From: Erinaceus europaeus
Taxonomy: Eukaryota > Chordata > Mammalia > Eulipotyphla > Erinaceidae
NCBI RefSeq assembly: GCF_950295315.1
Contig: NC_080162.1
Coordinates: forward strand, 75,213,843 to 75,277,842
Direction of reading: 5' to 3'
Length of the DNA stretch: 64,000 nt
The notes under the pieces were generated by a model. That model had not been told where the DNA came from, searched no databases, and worked only from the letters and a program-made list of their open reading frames with translations. The position numbers were made by a program, and so were the translations under genes. Below, one piece after another: positions 46,301 to 55,300 of this stretch. The stretch's first letter is position 1. Every line of letters begins with the position of its first letter.

Positions 46301-49300
46301 TGGTAGCTTATTTATTTATTTATTTATTTATTATTTTGACCAGAGCAGTGCTTAGCTCTGGTTTATGGTGATGTGGGGGATTGAACATGAGACTTTAGAG
46401 ACTCAGGCGTGAGACTCTCCTTGCATAACCATTATGCTATCTGTCCCCACCCAGCCTTTTTATTTTTTAGAGCATGAGAGACAGGGAGAAGGAGAGCTGC
46501 CTACAGCTCCTGCTCCACTACTTGTGAGGCTTCTCCCTGTAGATGGGAACTAGAAGCTTGTACCCAGGTCCTTAATATGGGGATGTGTATACTCGTCTAC
46601 CCTCCCTGAAATAGAATTTTTAGATTTAATTTTAGATTTTTTAATTTTTTCTATCCTTTTTAAAAAATATATTTTAAAAATCTTATTTATTTACTGTTGG
46701 ATAGACACCCACAGCCCTGATTCACCACTTAAGAAGTTTTCCCCCTGCAGGTGGGAACCAGGGGCTTGAGCCCAAGTCCTTGTGCACTGTAATATATATG
46801 TTTAACCAGGTGCACCACCTCCTGGCCCCTTATTTATTTATAAGAAAGATAGGAGACCAGAAGGTACCAGACATCACTCTGGTACATGTGTTCCCAGGGA
46901 TTAAACTTAGCACCTCACGCTGACAGCTCAGCTCACGACAGTCCAGCGCTTTAGCCACTACACTACCTCCTATACCACATGAAATAGGATGTTTTTAAAA
47001 CTTGAAACAGGGTACATGCACTGTGATGATAGCAAAAATTCTGCTGCTGTTAACATTAAAATTGTCTAAGTGTTTGGTGTGCCAGGCATTGTTCCAAATG
47101 CTTTTCTTAGGGTTGGGAAGAGACTGTGTAGACGACTTTTAGGCTTGAAGCTTTGAGGTTCTAGGTTCACTCCTCAGCACCACCATGATCCAGGGCTGAG
47201 TAGTGCTCTGGTTAAATAATAATAGTAATAGTAAAAATAATAATCTAATATTTTCCTTCTATAAATCCATTTAATCTTCTCAACTGTCCTGTTAGGTTGG
47301 AACTATTACCAGCTCTGCTATAGAGATGAGGAACAAGAATTAAGGAACAGAGGGACTAAGTCATTTGCCCGAGCTTGTAAGTGGCATAGTCAACATTAGA
47401 ATGAAGCGGTCAGCCTCAACAGATCATGCTTTTACCATTACAATGTATAGCAAGTGCACAGAATGGTTTTTTTCTATGATTAATGAAAACATTTTTATTA
47501 GTTATCATGCATTAAATTACAATATTTTCTGGAAGAGGAAAAGGGACTATATGATAAAATATATAACTTTTATTTAGGTGTGTATTTTCTTAATCTGAAA
47601 ACAGTATTACTATCTTGCTAATTTGGGTAATATGTGTGTATGTCTGAGCTTCCCAGCTTGATCACCCCCCGTACTACATATACCAGAGTGATGCTCTGCT
47701 TCCCCCTGCTTCTATTTATTCTCAGAAATAGAATAAATCTTGAAAAGAAGGGCAGCGGGAGTTGGGCAGTAGTGCAGCAGGTTAAGTGCACATGGTGCAA
47801 AGCGCAAGGACCAGTGTAAGGATCCTGGTTTGAGCCCCCGGCTCCCCACCTGCAGGGGAGTCACTTCACAGGTGAAGCAGGTCTGCAGGTGTCTGTCTTT
47901 CTCTCCCCCTCTCTGTCTTCCCCTCCTCTTTCCATTTCTCTCTGTCCTATCCAACAACAACGACATCAATAGCAACAACAATAATAACTACAACAATAAA
48001 ACAACAAGGGCAACAAAAGGGAAATAATAAATATTAAAAAATTAGAAAAAAGAAAGAAAGAAAAGAAGAGCAGCCAGGTAGATAGTAGATAGCGCAGTTG
48101 GCACAGTGCAAGACTTGAATACCTGGTCCCTAGTTTTTTTTCTCGCCTATGATTTATTTATTTGTCTGTTTATTATTGAATAAAGACAGAAAGAAGTTGA
48201 GAAGGAAAGTGGAGAGAGAGAGGAAGAAATACTTGCAGCACTACTTCACCACTTGTCAAGTTTCCCTCTGCGGGTAAGGATGGGAGGCAGGGGGCTTGTG
48301 CATTGTAACATGTGCAAGCTACTGGGTGTGTTCCACCCAGCCCCCTCTCATGTGATTTAAATAATAAAATAAATCTTATTTCTTTCTTTCTTTTTTTTTT
48401 TTTCCTCCAGAGTTATTGCTGGGGCTCGGTGCCTACACTACTAATCCACTGCTCCTAGAGGCCATTTTTTCCCTTTTTTGTTGCCATTATTGTTATTGCT
48501 GCTGTTGTTGTTGGATAGGACAGAGAAATTGAGAGAGGAGGGGAAGACAGGGGGGAGAAAAAGATAGACACCTGCAAACCTGCTTCACTGCTTGTGAAGT
48601 GGCCCCCCTGCAGGTAGGGAGCCAGGGACTCGAACCAGGATCCTTTCACTGGTCCTTGCACTTTGCACCATGTGCATTTAAGCACCTGGCACCCAAATCT
48701 TGTTTCTTAAGAAGAAAAAAAATTCTAGCATGATTTTTAACTAAAACTTCTACTCACATAATTGTAGATTCACATACAATTGTAAGGAATAATACAGAGA
48801 GATCTCATATGCCCTTTACCTATTTTCTCCTGTGGTGACATTTTGCGAAACTATAGTATAGTATCTTAACCAGGATGTTGACGTTGATATCACCCACCCA
48901 TCTTGTTCAAATTTCTTCAGCTTTACTTGTGCTTAGTGTGTGTGTGTTTCTCAGTTCTATTCAATTTTATAATGTGTGTGTGGGTTTATATTCACCACCA
49001 TAGTTACGATATCCCAACAGTTCTAACATCATAAGGATCCTGTGTGTCCAGTTTATAACCACACTCACCTCCCTAAACACACACACACACACCCTCTCCC
49101 CTGACTGATGACACTAGTTTCCTCACCATATCTGATTTTTGTTTTTTAGTTATTTAAAAATGTTATATAAACTGGATAATTTATATGTATATAACCTTTT
49201 TGGAATTGGCTTTTTCATTTGCTATGATTCCCTTGTGATTCATCCAAGTTGTTGCCTTTGTGACTAATTTGATCCTTTATATTATAGTATTTTTCTTTTT

Positions 49301-52300
49301 TTTAATTTTTATTTATTTATTGGATAGAAACAGAGAGAGAAATTGAGAAGGGAGAGAGATAGAGAGGGAGAGAGTAACCTACAGCCCTGCTTCACTACTT
49401 GTGAAGTTTCCCCCCTGTAGATGGGGACCAGGGGCTTGAACACGAGTCCTTGTGCAATATGATATATGCACTTAACCAGGTGCGCCACCGCCTGGCCCCA
49501 TATTACAGTGTTTTTCCATGGTATGAATGATTCTGCTTAACTGTTCACTTGTTGAACAACATTAAATTATTTCCAGTTTGGGGGCTCTTATGAACAAAAC
49601 TGCCTTGGAACTTCATTTATTGATTGGTTCACATGTTAATATAGGTTTTCCTCTGGGATAAATGCCAAGAGTATAATTGCTGGGTCATATGGTAATTACA
49701 TGTTTGGTTTTATAAGAAACTCCCAGACTATTTCCCAGAATGACTGTGCTGGTTTCATTATTTCAAAAAAAAAGATTTTGGCTGGCAGAGGGAAAGGATT
49801 CTAGGGAGTGGGAAGTATGCTAAGATCAGGAGTTTGACAGTGGGTTGTGAGTTTATGGGACCACAGGATATTTGATGTTGCTAGGATAGACTCTACATTT
49901 ACCTGAAGAGGGAACACAGGTTTCCTCCTTCCTCATTCAGCCAGCAAGTAGTTATTGAACTCTCATTTGTGCCAGATACTGCCCTAGGCACATAGAGCCA
50001 CTGCCTTCAGAAGGCTGAAGTCCAGCAAGAAAGACAGTGATAATATAGACATTCACAGACTTCATGGTTCTTTCCACGTGGACAAGAATTATACCTATCT
50101 CCTGCTCCCCGGACTCAAGCACATAGTAAGCAATCAGTAAGTGTGTGAGGTGTTGAATGTATGGTTTCACCCAGTGTACATATTCCCTGTGTAACGAGTC
50201 CATTGTCCTCTGGAAGCTGCTACACGTCCCTATCCTTCCATGTGGGTAAAAGAGCAAAGGCTCAGTCCAGACACCCCACCCTGGGGTAAATTACCACACC
50301 ACAGATTGGAAGCCAGTATGACATACAAAAGGCTGGAATTCTCTACTGTAAACTTTTAATTGTTAAACAAGCAAAGAGGATTGTAAATTCTGTGCGGCGA
50401 GACAGTATCACATATTATTCCTGTTGCCGCCACCAGGATTTCTTATCAGCCTTTTGGGGTTTCGCAATTTCTCAGGCATCTTACATGTTGCCGAGACCCC
50501 TCTGCAGGCAGATCTCTGGTATATCCCATGGGGGTGGCAGCCAGACTCTCTCTCTCTCTGCATTCTCTGACTTCCCCTCATTTTGTCTCATGTCTAGATT
50601 TCCTCCAAAGGAACACCCAGTGCTTGCCCTGCCAGGGGCCCCAGCCCAGTTCCCTGTCCTTGAGGAGCATAGACCTCTCCAGAAGTACATGGTATGGTCG
50701 GATGAGATGGTGAGGATGGGAGAGGCCCAGATTCATGCCCACCTCATCCGGCCGTATGTGGGCATTCACCTGCGCATTGGCTCTGACTGGGTAACTCTAC
50801 CTTCCTATCATGACTGACTTAGAAGTATCCCTTTGCAGGGCCTATGTCTGTGGGAGTTAACACTGAACCCATTATACCAAGTCCTAGTTAGGTCAGAGAG
50901 ATCTCTCCCCAGGCAAGACCATGTGACTGTTTCATAATCCTGATATATCAGAAATGTGGCTCCAAAACACTTGCTTGCCAACTCTGACTTTAACAGTTAT
51001 CACATTTATCCTCATTTTGCATCTGATTAAATTGAGAAGTCAAGCTACACTACATACCAGGCAACAAGCTAGAAAGATTCTCAGCCCAGTAGACTCCTTG
51101 TTGAAAAACAAGTTCTGGAGGTTGGGTGGGGCTCCCAGGAAATGAAGATGATATCCTCTGAATTTGGAGGCTGCTTAAATGAACAGAAACCTCATTGACT
51201 ATTCTATATTCATGAAAATAACAGGACCAATAGAAACAACCTTCTTATATTATTTACATAATATATATACACACATATATATGCATTGTATGTGCATAGA
51301 AAAACAGAAAAAATGCATCATGACTTTTCCGACAACCCAATACATATTAGCATATTCAACTAGAAATGCTCATAGTTGAAGACGTGAGATATATAGGAAC
51401 TCAATCAAAATTAATCAGAGACAATTGAGGAAATACTCATACATGTATTCACTGCACTCCTTTTCTGCCCATCTCCCTTTCACAAGGAAAACAATATATT
51501 TTATAAGTGACTTTAGCCTAGGTTCAAGTAATAACTCCCATTTATATTTTCCTAGAACATAAAAAAGCATAAAATGTTATTTTTATAGTGAAATTAGCAT
51601 AACACTAATACCAAACTTGGGTAAGATCAACTCAGAAAGCTGTAGCCCCTTATCACTTCAGAACATAGATGTACAGATCCTGAGTATTAGTCAAATCCAG
51701 TAACATTTAAAGAACCTATGACACACACAGAATTTATCCTAGAAATGCAGTGAGTTTTCTATTTTAACATCCAAAGGAGAAAAATCATATAATCATCTCA
51801 GTAGGAGCCAAGAAAATATTTGATAAAAAGTCAACACTCATTCACGATTTGAAGAGAAAAAAAAAAGAAAAGAAAACTCAGCCAACCAGGAATAGAAGGG
51901 ACCCACCTTAGCCTGATAAAGGTTATCTCTCTGAAACCCACAGCAGACACGTACTTCACGAGCTCTATCATGTGTTCCCACTGAGGTCAGAAATCAGATA
52001 AGCCTGTGCATTATCACTACCAGGTTCAGAATTCTACTGGAAGTTCCAGATAATGCAGTACAACCAAGAAAAACACTTTTTAAATTGGAAACCAGTAATA
52101 ACTACTGTTAACTGTTTTAATGTATTTCTCTCCTCCCTCAGTGATTTTTTTTAAATAGCATAATTGAGGGTCTTCCTATATAACTTAATTTTCCTTCACT
52201 TATTATTTCTTGCTTCTGGTATCTGGGGCAGTGCTTGTCTTTAATTTTATATCCCCACCCCACCCTGTAGAAGAACGCCTGTGCCATGCTGAAGGATGGG

Positions 52301-55300
52301 ACAGCAGGCTCACACTTCATGGCCTCTCCACAGTGTGTGGGCTATAGCCGCAGCACAGCCGCCCCTCTCACTCTGACTATGTGCCTCCCTGACCTGAAGG
52401 AAATCAGACGGGCTGTGAAGCTCTGGGTGAAGGCGCTGAATGCTCAGTCAGTCTACATTGCCACAGATTCTGAGAGTTACCTGCCTGAGATCCAGCAACT
52501 CTTCAAAGGGAAGGTATGTAAGAACCAGCTAGAACTCAAAAAGTACACCAGGCTGGTCCCACTGTTCCACTTCCTGCTTTATACCCTCCTGCCACCAAGC
52601 TTTTGCTTGTACATCCAGTTCCTTTTCAACTCCTCCCCTGCTTTGAATCCCCTGCTTAAGCACGTTCCTCAAAGATACTCTCCCAGTTTCCTTCCTCTCT
52701 TGTAGCAAATGCATCCCTTCTGGGACCTGTCACAGCTCTTTTTCTTATCTAGAGGTGCAGTCTAGTCTGGGTGAGACTAGTGTAGAGACATGTCTTCTTC
52801 CCAAGAGTTATGGCTCCTCCAAGGCAAGTTCCAAGGCTGACTCACTGTTTTATTTCTCAGAGTCTCGCCTGCTAAAAAGTACTTCATTAGGGTCCTGCCA
52901 GGAAGGCAAGTGTCTAGGACAGTACATAACATGTAGTGAACAATTGTTAAATGTTGAATAAGGTTGTAAAGAGTGGATCCTTGTTAGAGATTTAGCATAG
53001 CAGTGGAATTAAAAGCATGGACTCTGAAGTCAGAGCTTGAGCTCTATTTATTATACAAGTTACTTTACCTTGTTGTGCTTCTGTTTCCTTGTCTACAGAA
53101 TAGAACCATGATTAGTACCTATCTCACAGGTGATTATGAAAATCAGATATGAAAAAAATTAAAACAGGAGTGGCATACCCAGTAAAGTGCACACAGTACA
53201 TGGACAAGGACTCAGGTTCAAGCCCCCAGCCCCCACCTGCAGGAGGGGAAGCTTCATGGGCTATGAAGCAGGGTTACAAGTGTCTTTCTCTCCTTTCCTC
53301 CCATTTTCCTCCTCTCCTTTCAATTTCTCTCTATCCTAGAAAAATAAAAGAAAAAAAACGCTATTGGGAGCAGTGGATTCATAGTACAGGCACCAAGCCC
53401 CAGTGATGACCCTGGTGGCAATGATTAATTAATTAACTAATTAATTAATTAAAATAGGGTGGGGGATATCTCATCTAGAAGAGCATGTATCTTATCTTGC
53501 CTGAAGTCCTGGGTCCAAGCACCCAGCATTACATGGGAGCCTTATGGACAGCATCAGGGGAACAGTTCGTAGATGGTGGCGCTGTGGTGTGTGCATCTTT
53601 CAACGAATGGAAAAAGTGGCTCTGGGGAGACGACTCAGCAGTGGTATCGTACAAGGGTGAGGCCCCAGCACCCCATAAAATAAAAAAATAAAAAAACTTT
53701 AAAAAATACATTTTTAGAAGATAGATTAAAACAGTTCTGGTAAACAGAGCTCAATAATATTACTGTCATCAGTAGTAGAAGTAAGCAACTGATGAATAAA
53801 AGACTTAGAAAAGCAATGAACAAGGCCAGTGAGATAGCTTACTTGATAGTGTACTACTTTGTCATGTATATGACCTAGGTTTGAGCCTGGCCTCCATTAC
53901 ATTGAAGAAAACTTCAGCGCTGTAGTCTCTTTCATCCTAAAGAAAGAAGGAAAGGAAGAGAGAGAACTAGTGAATAGTAGTAGATATTCAGTATATGATG
54001 TGCTTAGTGCTGTGTCAGTGAAGAGTAGGTAATATGTATTAATAAAATGACTGAGTTCATAGTAAGCAATAAATAAGATTTTGTTCAGTGAATGAAATTC
54101 TTAAATGCTGTGTATTTTTCTAGCAGTAGTGTTCTTGGCTTTGTGCCATGGGTTCCCTTCCTCTCTTTATCCCAGAAGTGGGCTGGAAGACCTAAGAGTA
54201 CTAAGCCAGTGCCTTCTCTCCCACTCATCCACTGATAGAAGACCATCAACTGGGAGCACCTCTAACCCAACCCCTGCATTTTATAGCTGAAGGAAACAAA
54301 ATCCCAAGAAGGATAGGATTTACTCAAGAGGTCTTAGAGCTAATTATAGTGGGCATGACACAAAGTGGGTAAGTTTCAGGGTGTGGGTGGAATTGTTCTG
54401 GGGATTTTGGCCATGATTAAATAAGTATAATTTCTTCACTGCCTTCCAAATAGTAAAGCGATGATTTTTGTTATATCAGAAATCTCTGTTTGACAGCAAA
54501 GCACTTTCAGCTTCAGCTCTATGCACACACCCCCACCTCTGTACTCAGTTGAAGCATTTGGAGAGTCCCAGGGAGTTTTTGTTTTGTTTTATTTTGTTTT
54601 TGTGTGTAAGTTTTTAGAGTTGACGAATTTATTATACCTTAAGCCGCTTGCTATTTTCTATTTCCTGCTCCTCCTACTGTTCTTGCCCTTTACCACTCTG
54701 TAGCCCTTTCTTTCTGGGATCAGAGTCCTTCCTCCTTAACTAAGCCTTGCTCCTCCATTAAGAAGAGCCATTCCTAAACCAGCAATAAAGGTAAATCAAA
54801 TTTGATTCTTTGCTGTGAAATTCACAATCTAGACTCAAGAAAATAGATATTTCAAATAACTATAATAATAGGACATGAGAGGTCTAGGAGTAGGTGATTA
54901 ATTTGTTCACTTGTTTATTCAACAGATGTTTATTGAGGTGAGCCCAGCCAGCAGTGATAAACTAACACACCCCAGCCCTAGTCAAGTGTAGGAGAGGGAT
55001 GCTAATTAGAGAATCGCTGAGAAGGGAGTAAGGGGAGCGGGTTGAGTGGGCATTGGGGATCCAGTGTTCAGTGGTGGAGGAGGACCTACTTTGGTGGTGG
55101 GAGTGGTGGGCAGACACCTGCCATAGAAGGGTGAGAAACTGTACCCATGTGACAACAACTGTCTTGTAAATCATTATTTTATTTCCCTAATGTCGGGAAA
55201 TTGTGAGGATGTAGTTGAGCTCAGCAGGGCTCACAAAGCACCCTGTATTCCTGATACTGTGGCCTATCTACATAATCATTGTTTTGCCTGAAAGATCCCC

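Larger units (their letters stand above)
32484..50597 (+). other. POFUT1: POFUT1 intron 4
   Basis: An 18.1 kb intron from GTACTT to TGTCTAG. It contains the antisense full-length L1 stack, the assembly gap, several truncated L1 ends and many SINEs. 32600-33490 is unique-looking with no ORF I can support. Confidence 0.9.
50791..52270 (+). other. POFUT1: POFUT1 intron 5
   Basis: Donor GTAACT, acceptor CCACCCTGTAG. No young SINE. It holds a mariner-like fragment and an old L1 piece. 50791-51280 is unassigned. Confidence 0.9.

Noticed and set aside
50392..50597. Open frame upstream of POFUT1 exon 5 as extra coding sequence
   Set aside because: The frame is open by chance. The TGTCTAG acceptor and the fit to the human protein place the exon start at 50598.
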